Shown: positions 38,501 to 50,041, counted from the first letter of the stretch. The stretch is 64,000 nt of DNA from Hydractinia symbiolongicarpus (GCF_029227915.1 NC_079875.1:4834001-4898000), one strand, 5' to 3'. Notes: a model not told the origin generated them from the sequence alone. A program made the numbers and translations.

Positions 38501-41500
38501 TCCCAGGCTTAGCCCCCCCCCCCCCCTCCCCCTCCCAAGAAAGACATCCTAATCATAACGATGAGTTTTTTTCGATAACTATTTCTTTTGGAATCATGCG
38601 AAAAAGTTTCTCACCAACGAAAGAATTGTGATCAGAAAACCAACCCTGAAAAAAAGCAAGTTTTTTGACTACAACAATTTTTTGACGTCGTTATTAAGTA
38701 ATCCTTGAAAAAGGTTTATTTTTATAAATAAACATAATAACAGCTGCCAATCAAAATGTGACCACTATTGAAATGTGACCACTATTGAAATGATTGGCAT
38801 ACTATTGAATAGCAAATTGAAAGCAATCCAATGCTTGTAAGAAGGAGAGGTGAAGGGAGAGTTGTCATCGTGTCGATTCTACTCTCACGTTCTTCCCAAT
38901 CTTTCAACTTGACGTTGTTGTGTAAGTTTACGTAGTCGTCGCGACATAATCATAGGAAAATCGTTGTTGATGACACTGTTGTTGTTATTTTTGTTGTTGT
39001 TGTTGTTGTTTATGTTATTGTTGTTGTTGTTGATGTTGTTTAGGGTTCACACAGACAATAAAAAACTTTTTACAGTTTTTACAGCATATAAAGCTCTTAC
39101 TTAAATTCATCTTAACATATCGTTATTAGCGTGACCTCTCATTTTTTATTACGGTATGTATTTATTAAGAATGCTAATAAGCTTCTCAAAATGGCTTTTG
39201 TATTTTGTTCTGGCAGAAAGAAAGAGAAGGCGAGGTGAAGTCTTAAGTATGTATGAATAGACAAATCATAAGATGGTAAAAGCGAACTTGGACAAGGGGA
39301 TAAAAGGTGGAAAATGCTAAATGTTTTAGTAAACATACTCCCCTAGTTTACGTCGTTGCTACAAAAATAAGGCTTGAAAAGAGACTTTTTATTGTATTGC
39401 ATTAGATTCTTTAAATTTGTGCATTTAGTTCTGTAATGCAAGAAATAATAGGTTGCTGTTAAACTGTTGATCCTAGCGCTATGGCTATTAATTATTTTAT
39501 CGTATCCGTGGTTTTATCATCGGTCGGTGCGTTGTTATCAATTTCTTTGTTAGCTCTTGTAGTACGAGCTGACCATGGAAGACCAAATTTTATATTAGTA
39601 AGTTTAATCGTAGTAAGTGTGATACAGCAACTCGCATTTATTTGCTTGTGGAGTGTGAATATATACTACTTGGAATGCAAAAATCCTGTAGAGCGAACCG
39701 TGTTTATCATATGTACAGAGTTCTATCAACTATTTATATTCAGCTTAGCTTGTGTAACCGTTGATCGATTTATTGCGTTTTATAAACCATTTATATACCG
39801 TCGAGTGGTCACACTGTACAGGGTTTTACTAAGTTATTTTGGCGTTTTTGTTGCTACAATGGCCGTGCGTATTCCATTCTTCATGCATCCACGGATATCG
39901 ATTTCATACTTAATTTATATCGATATTGCGCACGAATGTATTTATATCATCGTTCAACCGGTAACTTATTTTTACATGTATCGAAACTGGCAAGCGAGAA
40001 ACCGTCGACTGTCGTATTCAACATCGTCACTTTCACATGTCGATCGCAAAAACAGAGAAGAGAGACGTTTCATGTTCGTATCTGCGACAATATGTCTCAT
40101 TTGCTTTATACAGCTTATAACTGACTTGTTGTACGGGATATTTGAGTTAACTCTACCAACGGAAAATGAATCCATGGTTTCATACGCTAGCAATATATTA
40201 TGGATAGCGATTGTTATAATTACACCAGTATTTTACGTTGCAGTGCGACCAAGCATTAGACAATATTTAAAAAAAATAATAACAAAATCAGCCAAGCCGA
40301 GGTCACACGAACTAGGAGTTTTACGTATGGAAAGTGGGCAGAATAAAGTAGCTCCAATTCAAACTGGAAAAACACAGTACATTCACAGGAAGGATGTTAA
40401 ACAAATTGCTACCTAACGTAGGCTAACTAAATCCACAACAAGTGAGACGCCCTAAATCAATACCTAATGTACGCCCGCTTGTAGTGGCGTTATTTCCAGA
40501 TCTACATAAAAAATTGGGACAAATATGTTTTTTAGAGCTATTAGAGCTATCAAAATGAAATTCTAATGCACAGTTAGAAAGCCTGCCAAAATAATGTTTT
40601 TATAGAATAGATCTTTTTCACTGTTACAATGCTAGGTTATATTTTACTTCGGTTATTTTCTCAGTTCCCCCTTTTTTTGCCAATTCACGAATTAATTTAA
40701 TGTTGTCCTAATTTCACTTAGCCATTGGAGTAACAAAAATGTGTATTGTAAAATTGCGTTACTTGTACTAGGGCGTTAAAATTCACCGCCCTTTAAGAGT
40801 GTACGACTTGTAACCCGGAAATGATTCTGTCAGCTGGTGTATATTTTTTGTAAGAAAGTTGTTTTTGTTTCAAACTATTTGCAAAAAAATGTGTAGCAGA
40901 TGAAAAAAGAAAGAAAACTAACCTAGCGAAAGCTGAATGTGTATTCGGCATAACGTGATCTAACACCAAATAATTCTGCATGTTTGCCTTTTTAAGACTT
41001 TCTGCCGCCATCTTGATTGACCCCTCGTATTGCGCATGCACCGCGAGTGCATTTTAATTTGAATTTAATACATTTCTAACGGTTGTTTTACATGTTTAAC
41101 ACCAAACACTAAAAGGTCAAACGAAAAACAAGTTTGAACTAAACAGTAAACAAATGAGTACCCACTGACCTTCCTACCCATGCGCGTGATCACTGCGCAT
41201 GCGTAGATAATTAACGCATGCGTCTTAACATTAGTTTTGTTTACATATGTTCATTTGATGAATAATAAAGGTGTTAATCTCTTGATCTTTACAGATGCTC
41301 GCGTTTTGAGTTTATGACCTGACTACATAATGTGGTTACCCAAGATCAAGAAAAAATTATGTTCCTACTATTTAGATAAAAAAATATAATTCAAACAACA
41401 TCAGTTGGAACGTATTAGGTTATACTGCGGTACATAGGCTAACATATTTTTCTTACTTAAATCAAAGCATTGTATATCTATGGTTTTTCATAATTATTAA

Positions 41501-43981
41501 GATATAAGATATGGAGAATTTATAATGTGAACTTGGTGTTTGGAGCCGTTTTTTTTGTTGGGTTTTTTTCAGAGGATGCCAGCTTTATTAAAAGATGAAT
41601 ATTTTACAAATGGTGGTAGGATATGTTTCTTCTTTCTTCTTCACACATTTGAACGCGAGCTTAGTTTTCAACCAAGGTTTCTTTACGTACAGCCAAGGAT
41701 CTGGATTATATGTTTTTTTATAACCATGACATATATAAGTAGCATCCGTAGGCTTAAAATTTTTTAAACATATGCTAAACATTATGTGAAGTTCAAGAAA
41801 ATGTTGTGAAGTTTTTCTGTTTTTTGTTTCGTGAATAATTTCCCTTTTATTCTTATATCGGAATTAACCAGTGTGTAGTGGAATTTAAATTCAAAATTCA
41901 AATGCAATATTTTTTTAAATAAGCATATTATAAGCCTGATCATATGCTTTCCATAGGCAAACTCCAATGATATAATAATAATTTTTTTACCATTAAGCAT
42001 AACCTAAGCATACTTTGAGCCTAAAAAAGTAGTTTTCATAAGCGTCCTAAAGCATCATTTTGAAATTTTAATTCCTTATAAAATACAGATGTATATTTAG
42101 ATATCATATGATAGCTATCTCCCCACATTACGCGAACTTATGGCGGAATTCTTTTTTCACTAGTAATAGCTTAAGAAGCACAACCTCGTTCTCAGGACCT
42201 GTAGCGCTCGTAATTATAAGGATATCTTATTAAAATCATAAATGCCCTAGTATTTTTGATATCACAGATGGTTTCGGGACTCGAAGTGAAATGTGATTTG
42301 CCAGGCATGTTACATAGATAAAAAATTTGTATAAATGATTTTTTTTTTAAACACAATCTATATTATGATACCTGCCTGCCTATGAGTCACTCAAATTGGT
42401 ACCACAAGTAGCGAGACGCAGACGGTGTGCAGTACAAAAAGAACGAGCGATTTCGTGGATTTTTCCATGTGCCGCCGACTAGTCTGCTAATATAACAGCG
42501 TCGTACATATTCCGGTCACCACATTTCGGGCACAGCTATTTCGTGCATTCTTACAACAAAGTAGCTATCCGGCTGACATTTTGAAACACACAAAGTTATT
42601 ATTACGAAGAATCGGTTAAAAAAATTTAGTGCAATTTTTTACTACAAACGATCAAGTTTTTCTACAGATCAGGTACTAAAAGACATCGGTTGAAATAGGG
42701 TCCCAACCACCCACGGTTTAATTAACCTTTGGGTAATTCATGATATCACATTTATAAATTAAGTTCTTAGAACACAAGCGGCTACTGAATGTGTTCAAAC
42801 GCTCTGTATTATTCAGTATTTTGGGATGGTCTCTTTCTTAAGGAATAACAAAATTTGAAGAAATAATAATATAAATAATAGATATAATGATTGGAATTTT
42901 TTTGAAAAACATGAGATTAATCGTGACACACATCGGAAAAAAAATTTAAGTTTTGGATCGACATCTCTAGACTATGTACACATCTCCACAATAAAAATAT
43001 TGTTGAAACTTTAGATAAAAGTAACATGCTTATCAATTCATGGTTTAAGTTCGCTTCAGGGAGTACTTTCTTCACCGCATTCTTGTCAAGATCAGAGTGT
43101 TCTTAATTTTCAATTTTTTGTGATGGGCCTCATTTTGTAATTTTAACTTTCTAAAGATGGGCCCCGGTTGCAAGGATGATATTTATACTCGATGTAACCA
43201 AATTAGTTTGATATTTCATGCTTTACCAAGTTTTGAAAAGAATTTTTGAAATTACATCCATTTTTTTGTAAAACAAAAATTAAGGGAAAGCTGAGATACC
43301 ATAAAGAAAATGTTCAACGAGAAGTGTCTAACAACAATATGTTTTCTGTAACTGTTTTACCGTATCTTTTTAGCTGTGCAAAAAGGCCGAATGCCTCGTT
43401 CACCTATCGAAGGTCAAATGGTTGATCAGTTGGTTAGTATGAACAATCAAGTCACGGGAACACACCCTCAACATCAAAATATATCTACATACACAAATTT
43501 ATTGTTAAGGGCGGATAATTTAGTCAGGTAAGTTAAACCCCTTGGTTTAACGCACGCTGTCTCAATTAATTTAATTTAGGTATGGAATGCCCTTAATCTT
43601 TAACGTCTCCTCATCTCGAAGAATAATTTGATTCCTTGCCGGATCATTCCCTTTTTATCTTTTTCGTTCCTTTTGAACACGTATTTTAACGCTTTTTCCA
43701 CTTTTACCCTCTCTATCTCTCTTAAACTCTCTCCATCAGGAACAAATGTTCCGGTCTGTTGGGCGTTGACATGTAGAGGGCACAATTTACCTTAGTGTAT
43801 CGTTTCACACAAGGAGTTAATTCCCGGCTAGCGTGTTCTCAGAGATGACTCACTTTGGAAAATTCTAGGTTATTTTATTATATTAAAATGACGAGGTTTT
43901 CTGTATGAAATTTTTTTCAACGAAATATTTTTGTTCAAAATTAGCCATCTAGGTATTATATTTTCTTTCCTCATTTAGATT

Positions 43982-44026
<45 letters not shown>

Positions 44027-46251
44027 GCAAACTTTCACTATCCCTTCAAATAATCCTATTGCAAATAATTTTGGTGACAACGGTGCAAACGAAGTGCCCA
44101 CACGCTTACTTTTAAATGCAGTGGAATGGGCACGAAATGTGCCGTTCTTTTCAGGTATGTTGCCTTGACACTGTTGTCATCTGTCCTTGCTCCAAAGTCT
44201 ATTCCAGCAAATATTTTTTTCTGAAAAATTCGCGGACAGTAATTTTCGCTCTTGTAAAATGGCACTAAATTCTTGCGTTTTCGCGAATTTAAAATTAAGA
44301 TTTTGCGGGAATTGATTTTAGCTGATGATTAGTCATGTTTGTTAATATTTATCATAAAATCAACCTCAATCCCAGAGACTGTATCGTATGATATAAGCGT
44401 TCGAAAGACAATGGAAGTGGATCTCCTAATACTTTTAAATTTTTAGAATTTCGCGGAAATAAATTTCGCATTTTACAAAAGAATTTAATCAAAACTTAAT
44501 TACACTATTTTTTTAAAAAGCTCAAAACCGCAATACGAAACTTCCTGGCAATGAAGTATAGTTAATAGTTATGAGTCTTCTTGACCTACAACTATTAAGT
44601 TAACTTCATTAACAAAAGTGATATCTGGGCAACAAAATATATACTATTATTTTTAATTTTTTAGCGCTTCCATCGTCAGATCAAATGGCATTGTTGAAGT
44701 CTTCATGGAGTGAACTCTACATTCTAAGCACGTCGCAACATTGCGTCACTTATCAAATGAACGCCAGAAATTTAACGCCGGTACAACTGAACGACGATCA
44801 ACGAAAACGAATGCCTTACGACGACAATATAACGATATCTAACGATCATTCATTTAAAATGTTTGAAGAACTCGTCGAAAAGTTCAAACACATGCAAACA
44901 GATCCAGCTGAATTTTCATGTCTTAAAGCCTTAGTGTTGTTCAATCCAGGTACGTTTTATTTGCAAAGTTGCCAAAAAAAGCCACTTGTCTTGTACCTTC
45001 TGAATCATTCCTCATTAGGAAGTTAAATTTGACGAGTTTTTATAATAAAGTTCAGGCCAGTCTAAAATTTTTTGATATGATGTCACGTTTGTAACTATGG
45101 TTACTCAGCGGCTTAGAGATGGTTAAGGAAATGATTGGACAAGAAAATGTTTTTCTTCAAAATTCCTTAACAAAGTCATATTTTAGTCTTTTTTTCGTTA
45201 ACAAGTAATATTTCTCATCTAAATCGTTTTTCTCAAACCAACCACATTCTATATTCCTCTGTTTTCGCCTTTTTCAGCTACAGAGATATATGATGATATC
45301 ATCTTGGAGTGAATGACGTCATTCAATTTTTTTTTCGCAATTATCTAAGTTTTGTAGTACTACAATGTCGCTTTTGCTACTTTAGGAGACAGGGGTTAGC
45401 CCCGCCCCGGATTTTTTTGGCTTTTAAAAAACCCGGTCTAATCGGGGCCAACAATCCAACCAATTGCGAAATGTAAAATTGTTAGAAATCATCGAGGCTT
45501 TTTATAGTTCTCGTAAAAACTGAAGCTACATCAAGTTCAACGTGTAAGAAAAGCTAGCTTCTGTTGAACCTCATTTAATTTTTTGTTATTTTGTATCGTA
45601 GATTCTCCTGGCATCGGAAATCCTTCTTTAATAGAAAATCTTCAAGAAAAAGCACAAGGAGCTCTTGAAGAATACTTACGTCAGCATACGTCATCAAATT
45701 ATGCTAACCGTTTTGGTAAATTGCTCCTAAGACTTCCAGCTTTAAGTTTAATACGTCCGAACACTATTGAATCGTTATTTTTTTCTCGTGTGGTTGGCAG
45801 TCACAATATGGACAGTTTGGTTGGATCGATGCTTATATACGGTGGGAATAGCAATAACAATATGCCGATTATTAATGGTAGTATGCAAGTCAACAATGGG
45901 TATAATATAAGTTTAAATGCACCGAATCTAAATGCTCACTTGAGTAGCTTAACTGGACTTGGCTTGATAAATCCAAGTTTAAACTTTTCACATAACAATA
46001 ATGTCGCCATGAATAATACTATTAACAATATGAATAATTTACCGAATGGAATTTCGCCGTTTAATGGGATGCAAATTCCTTATCAGCAAAATACTTTGGG
46101 TAATGGAAACTTGAGTCCGTACAATGTTGGAATTATAAATTCGCACACGATATCAAATATGAGTAGATCATCTGCCAACTCATCGTCAAGTTCAGAAGAT
46201 CAAAATTCGCCGCAGAAGACTTTTGTTAAAACAGAAAGTCCACCTAGGTAG
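35570..46251 (+). CDS. NR2F: COUP-TF (NR2F-type) nuclear receptor
   Basis: Six exons: 35570-35747, 37139-37288, 43374-43527, 43979-44154, 44665-44949 and 45602-46251, all GT..AG and in phase, giving 530 residues. The DNA-binding domain spans residues 41-106, with P-box CEGCKS, D-box CRAYQNC and the second finger [20 protein letters not shown], the COUP-TF signature. The hinge is long and contains Q16 (about residues 163-178). The ligand-binding domain runs from about 203 ([15 protein letters not shown]) to 396, with [24 protein letters not shown] and the helix-12 region [10 protein letters not shown]. An extra tail of about 134 residues rich in Asn and Ser follows; vertebrate COUP-TFs end soon after helix 12. 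It is expected to act as a nuclear orphan receptor binding AGGTCA direct repeats in development and neurogenesis. The start is the first ATG in frame upstream of the finger; a 5' non-coding exon may exist. Confidence 0.95.
35828..35906. mobile_element. CTCGTCCCC-ended short MITE copy
   Basis: The left end CAATCTCGTCCCCGG pairs imperfectly with the right end CCCTGGAAACGAGACT. It is related to the elements at 36144-36231, 48684-48777 and 54201-54312. It lies in the first COUP-TF intron. Confidence 0.55.
36144..36231. mobile_element. CTCGTCCCC-ended short MITE copy
   Basis: ACACCCTCGTCCCCAGGG at the left and GCTGGGGACGAAGTTGC at the right form inverted ends of an 88-bp foldback-like insertion in the first COUP-TF intron. 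Same family as 54201-54312. Confidence 0.65.
36232..37138. other. COUP-TF intron 1 remainder
   Basis: AT-rich intron, ending in GTTGTTGTT/GTCGTCGTC-type triplet runs around 37040-37100 before the acceptor of the second zinc-finger exon. No gene is seen. Confidence 0.5.
38227..38460. repeat. Imperfect GTT/GTC triplet repeat
   Basis: About 230 bp composed almost entirely of GTT, GTC, GCC and GTG triplets in COUP-TF intron 2. The Asn/Asp-rich (minus) and Cys/Arg-rich (plus) open frames are by-products of triplet periodicity. A C-run (about 16) follows near 38511-38526. Confidence 0.9.
39481..40416 (+). CDS. Intronless GPCR nested in COUP-TF intron 2
   Basis: A 311-residue single-exon ORF on the same strand as its host. 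Seven hydrophobic segments lie at about residues 5-28, 37-59, 73-94, 112-134, 143-166, 197-221 and 234-255. TM3 ends [10 protein letters not shown], a DRY-type motif with Phe for Tyr. TM7 has ITPVFY in the NPxxY position. A basic third intracellular loop (DRKNREERR) leads into TM6, which lacks the usual CWxP. The extracellular N-terminus is almost absent. It is a class A-like receptor with no assignable ligand. It shares no obvious close similarity with the receptor at 6745-7758 beyond the fold, so I would not call them recent duplicates. Confidence 0.82.
   Translation: MAINYFIVSVVLSSVGALLSISLLALVVRADHGRPNFILVSLIVVSVIQQLAFICLWSVNIYYLECKNPVERTVFIICTEFYQLFIFSLACVTVDRFIAFYKPFIYRRVVTLYRVLLSYFGVFVATMAVRIPFFMHPRISISYLIYIDIAHECIYIIVQPVTYFYMYRNWQARNRRLSYSTSSLSHVDRKNREERRFMFVSATICLICFIQLITDLLYGIFELTLPTENESMVSYASNILWIAIVIITPVFYVAVRPSIRQYLKKIITKSAKPRSHELGVLRMESGQNKVAPIQTGKTQYIHRKDVKQIAT
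40926..41014 (-). CDS. Possible first exon of an antisense gene in COUP-TF intron 2
   Basis: On the minus strand, ATG at 41012 within a YY1-like AAGATGGCGGC (41004-41014) opens a frame of 29 codons beginning [20 protein letters not shown]. The frame runs into a good donor, GCTAG/GTTAGT, at about 40926/40925. NRF1-like palindromes upstream (41194-41204 and 41030-41040) support a promoter. No second exon could be identified, and the product is not recognised. It may be non-coding. Confidence 0.4.
41030..41225 (-). promoter_or_regulatory. NRF1-like motif cluster (candidate promoter)
   Basis: TGCGCATGCGT at 41194-41204 matches the NRF1 palindrome. TGCGCATGCAC (about 41031-41041), ACGCATGCGTC (about 41214) and ATGCGCGTG (about 41180) are near matches. 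Together with the YY1-like site at 41004-41014 they look like a TATA-less promoter reading leftward. Confidence 0.45.
41755..42065 (+). repeat. AAGCAT-rich dispersed repeat, copy A
   Basis: Contains TAAGCATATTATAAGCCTGATCATATGC and TTTTCATAAGCGTCC then TAAAGCATCATTTTGAAATT. The reverse complement of 63330-63570 carries matching blocks in the same order (CCTGATCATG, TTTTTCATAAGCATCC, TCATTTTAGAATTT). Probably an old MITE. Confidence 0.55.
42450..42492 (+). mobile_element. Helitron-like 3' end fragment
   Basis: GATTTCGTGGATTTTTCCAT then GTGCCGCCGACTAGT is a degenerate version of the hairpin plus CTAG end seen at 49500-49530. It lies in COUP-TF intron 2. Confidence 0.5.
42493..43373. other. COUP-TF intron 2, right part
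   Basis: AT-rich intron before the hinge exon at 43374. No gene, RNA or paired repeat was recognised. Confidence 0.5.
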
Positions 46252-48683
46252 ACTGTCGACCCGTTGCTGGAAGGTGGCTAAGAAATAAAAGTGGAATAGC
46301 AAGCGACATAAAAAATCCCTTTTTACTGAACGGCAAAAGAAATGCGTCGTGCTACCATGACAACATCGTGTCGACAATAGCGCCGTCGAGTTGTCAAAAA
46401 CAGCAACATCAAGACGTCGAAAATGGCACCTGAGCAACTTACTAAAAATATTTAAAAAAAATTCCTGTTATAATAAATAAATAGAAAACAACGTAAAATA
46501 CCTCGAGTGAAAAAACAAAACTGAAAAATATCTGGTGAAATATCAAACGGATATCCAGTAAAATATCGAGTGAAATATTGAGTAAAATGTCGAATGATGT
46601 CATATTTGTCGTGGTCAATATGTTATGTCAGTTTTCAATATTTAAGTGTGTAAACCACTAATTTAAAAAAGTATATATATATTTATTTTTATGACTGAAA
46701 ATTTAAAATAGATTATATTTTTGTAAACCAAAAAATAGATATTTATAAACATTTATATTGCATACAAAAAGAATTTAGAAATCACTGTTTCCGTTAGGTC
46801 CTCAAAGAAATTTGTTAAAAATATTCTTTGCAAATTTTGTGCAAGCAGTTCAAAAAATCTTTCTACCTCACACAGGCTTCTGAAATGAAACAAAAAGGAC
46901 TGGAATTGAAATTGTCGTTTAGAGAGACTCTTTTTGCACTTGTTGATGTGACATACATGTAAACTTATTGACTGTAAAAAAGATATTTTTTTAATGTTAA
47001 ATATATATAAATATATCCTTACATCTTAAATTTTCATTGACCAAATTAATTGTCCCCTCCAACTTAAATTAAGAACCCCCTTCTCCAAGACAACTCTCTC
47101 ACTCCATGTTAACGGGGGAAACGAAGGAGTTTCTGGATAGTGAGGTGTTAAAGTTATAAGAACGAGGGAGTTGTCTGGATAGTGAGAATTCTTGTGTTAA
47201 AACCATAAGAAACGAAGGAGTTATCTGTATACTGGGAACTCCTGTGTTAAAATTATAGTACTGAAAACTCTAACTTCCTGAAGTATTATTTCGAGGTTTT
47301 TTAAAGACCCCCAACCACAAGGGGACTAAGCCGTCGAATATTTTAGCTACTTTAAGGGTGTGAGAGCAACTGGTTCGTAATTTCTGATGTACACCTTGAT
47401 CTCCATCTTCTAGATTATTTGTTAAAGTTGTTTCTCCAAATAATCTTCAATTGATACTTTGCACTTATTTAAGAAGATTGCAGGCGCATCATCTGTTCCA
47501 AAAGCAGTGGGTTGATTTTTTTGGATTTTTTTGATGAAGTCGTCCTCAGGGAAATAGAAATCAAAGTCTTCTAATCACGAGTGTTCATCTGATTGATGGT
47601 GATTTAGAAAACTGTAATCTGTTTTCGGTAAAGTAAACACTGATCTGTTTTGGTTTTAAAGAATATTTGCAATTCCATAACAATCTGATTTGAAATACTT
47701 TCTTGTCAAATTTCTTAAGGTGCAAACTTTTGTTTTGGTTTTGCTAAATCTTTTTGTATACGAGTAGAAATATTTACTAGCTTTCAGGGCTTGTATTGGT
47801 AAAGAGACGTAAATGACTGACTATCTTTGTCCCCTTTGGAGATTTTTGACGTCACTCTCATGTATCATATTAACCATTATTTATGCTTGTGGAGCAAACA
47901 TTTTAGTTGATTGATCATAGCTACAATAAAAACTGAAATAAGTGTCAAGCAAAATTGCTCACCTGGCTATGCGCAAACACGTGAATTGATACAACTAAGT
48001 TCATCATAGGTTGTTGATGTTTTCCTTACAGGAACACACAAATTGTCAAGAAATTCCTTCCCAGTGCATTTTACTATAGATAAAACGTTTAATAGCTTTT
48101 TCTTGCAGCTAGCTGTTGTGTTTAGATGTATCATCTGATGGTGTATGAGGTACTTTAACTCACCACATTTGTATACGTCAGGGGCGCAGCTTCGAAAGTA
48201 ATCAATCTATGCTTGGATGGAAGAGGTGCATTCCATGCATTCAGGTGAATCTGATTTGGTGGTGACATCGTTGACCGTTGTCTGTGTATAACGCACAGTA
48301 TTAAAATGAACGTTTTCATAAACCATCAATGCTCCATTGACACCATTTGAAAATTCAGACAAAGGTTCATCACCATTCTATAGAGCAATACATCCACTTG
48401 ATCCTCCATACTTTGATTTCACCCGGTCTTTTCTAAATAGATTGTATTTTTGTATCTCTAATTCTGGAGCGAGGTTGAAATAGAAAGAGAAAGAGGAACC
48501 AAGCAAAATGTTCTTCAAAATTACCAATGAAAAATTAGCAATTTGGCCGAAATACAATACAATTTGCAAGAGAATCTTACCAAGGAATTCTTTGGTTATT
48601 TTTGTTGTTGTTGTTGTTTTTGTTTTTTCTCCGGTCCAATGATCTATTTAAATTAATTTGCAAGCGAAAAAAGCTGGGTCTCT
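46252..48683. other. COUP-TF 3' flank and spacer
   Basis: The 3'UTR should be in the first part; AATAAA occurs twice near 46473-46480. Around 47117-47270, a unit of about 60 bp (ACGAAGGAGTT, TCTGGATAGTGAGAA, TTGTGTTAAAA) is repeated imperfectly three times. No other gene is supported. Confidence 0.55.
47117..47270. repeat. Imperfect 50-60-bp tandem repeat, three units
   Basis: Each unit reads roughly AACGAAGGAGTT, TCTGGATAGTGAGAACTCC, TGTGTTAAAATTATAAGA with base changes and small gaps between units. Confidence 0.7.
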
Positions 48684-48777
48684 GCAATCTCATTCCCAGG
48701 GCAATTTTTCCTTTTTGATGAATTTACCTAACCCTAATAACGTCTCATTGGCCACAAAACCCTGGGGATAATGTTGC
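48684..48777. mobile_element. CTCGTCCCC-ended short MITE copy
   Basis: Left end GCAATCTCATTCCCAGGG and right end (reverse complement) GCAACATTATCCCCAGGG. It is 94 bp long and of the same family as 54201-54312, with more divergence. Confidence 0.6.
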
Positions 48778-49407
48778 GGCCTTTGTAAAGTTAAATGATA
48801 ATCACAAGTAACACTTTCGAGTAGCAAAACATCTGATGTAATATTTTGTTAAGCAAATTCATGCCTTGAAATTGTTTGGTAATACAGATGTAGGAAAGTA
48901 TGTGACAACTTAGGTAAGACCTTGGAATGTTTGGTTCCATGATTTGTACCTCACTGTTCGCGTCACTTATAAAAAAGCCTAATGAATTATTACCTTTCAA
49001 TACTGGTTTGAAAATTCTAACAGGTAAATGGTGGGCAAATATTGGCAGAACATCTTAAACTCCTGAAATATTAAAATGATTTTTTTTACCCAGGATAGCC
49101 GTTTAACCCTCCTTCACAGGGTCCTGTGAAAAAGCATAGATTTACATATTTTTTCTTTTTTTTCTTTATTAACTGTCTTTCAGGCACTTCCATATTTTAA
49201 AATGGCTATTCGTCCTATTAAAATAATAATAATAATATTTAAATAAAGAAATAAGTTATTCTATAAAAAAGACACTGTAAACTGAAGACAAGATTAGCAG
49301 AGTTCAAAGTGGCGAAGGATTGAAAGACATAGATATAGATTCTGACGGAGAATTAAGACCAGAACATATGAAAATGAAAATTATACACAAAAATATATAA
49401 AAATTTC

Positions 49408-49915
49408 TCTTTAATAATAGCCGTATTTTGTCTGTCTGTCCGCGGAAACCGCGTCCTGTTGCGGAAACACGAAATGCGATATATAAAGGACGGGCGACCC
49501 CGTGGATTTTTCCACGGGTTAACGGCTAGTCTCTTTAATAATAGCCGTATTTTGTCTGTCTGTCCGCGAAAGCCGCGTCCTGTTACGGAAACACGAAATG
49601 CGGTATATAAAGGACGGGCGACCCCGTGGATTTTTCCACGGGTTAACGGCTAGTCTCTTTAATAATAGCCGTATTTTGTCTGTCTGTCTGCGATAGGCGA
49701 GTCCCGTGGCGGAAACACGAAATGCAATATATAAAGGACGGGCGACCCCGTGGAATTTTCCACGGGTTAACGGCTAGTATATTATAATGCCCGTATACGT
49801 CTGTCTGTCTGTCTGTCACGCAAAATGGTAGCTTAGCTGCGCAATAGCGAGAAGCACGCAATGCGGTATAAAAAGGACGGGCGAACCCGTGGATTTTCCA
49901 CGGGCTAACGACTAG
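49408..49915 (+). repeat. Tandem array of Helitron-like units (about 124 bp x 4)
   Basis: Units start at 49408, 49532, 49656 and 49779 (the fourth is diverged). The first three begin TCTTTAATAATAGCCGTATT followed by a TCTGTCTGTC run. Each unit has a central GGAAACACGAAATGC-type core, AAAGGACGGGCGA, a near-perfect hairpin (CCCGTGGATTTTTCCACGGG) and a last TAACGGCTAG with CTAG about 7 bases after the hairpin. A subterminal hairpin followed by CTRR and a TC start are hallmarks of Helitron ends, so each unit looks like a minimal non-autonomous Helitron or a satellite derived from one. Related single ends lie at 19514 and 42450. Confidence 0.8.
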
Positions 49916-50019
49916 TATACATATATTAAATATATTTACTAATCGACGGGCTTAAGAAATAAACAAAAACAATCGAGCAGATGAACAAAAGTTAAGACTA
50001 AGTAGAGCAGAAGAAATCA

Positions 50020-50041
50020 AAAAAAAAAAAAAAAAAAAAAA
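50020..50041 (+). repeat. A-run of about 22 bases
   Basis: It follows AGCAGAAGAAATC and directly abuts the 3' end of the minus-strand LINE. As a poly(A) tail it would belong to something on the plus strand, not to the LINE, whose own end would read poly(T) here. Confidence 0.8.

Noticed and set aside
39139-39336. Minus-strand ORF as second exon of the cryptic antisense gene
   Set aside because: No acceptor in matching phase and no conserved motif; linking it would be guesswork.
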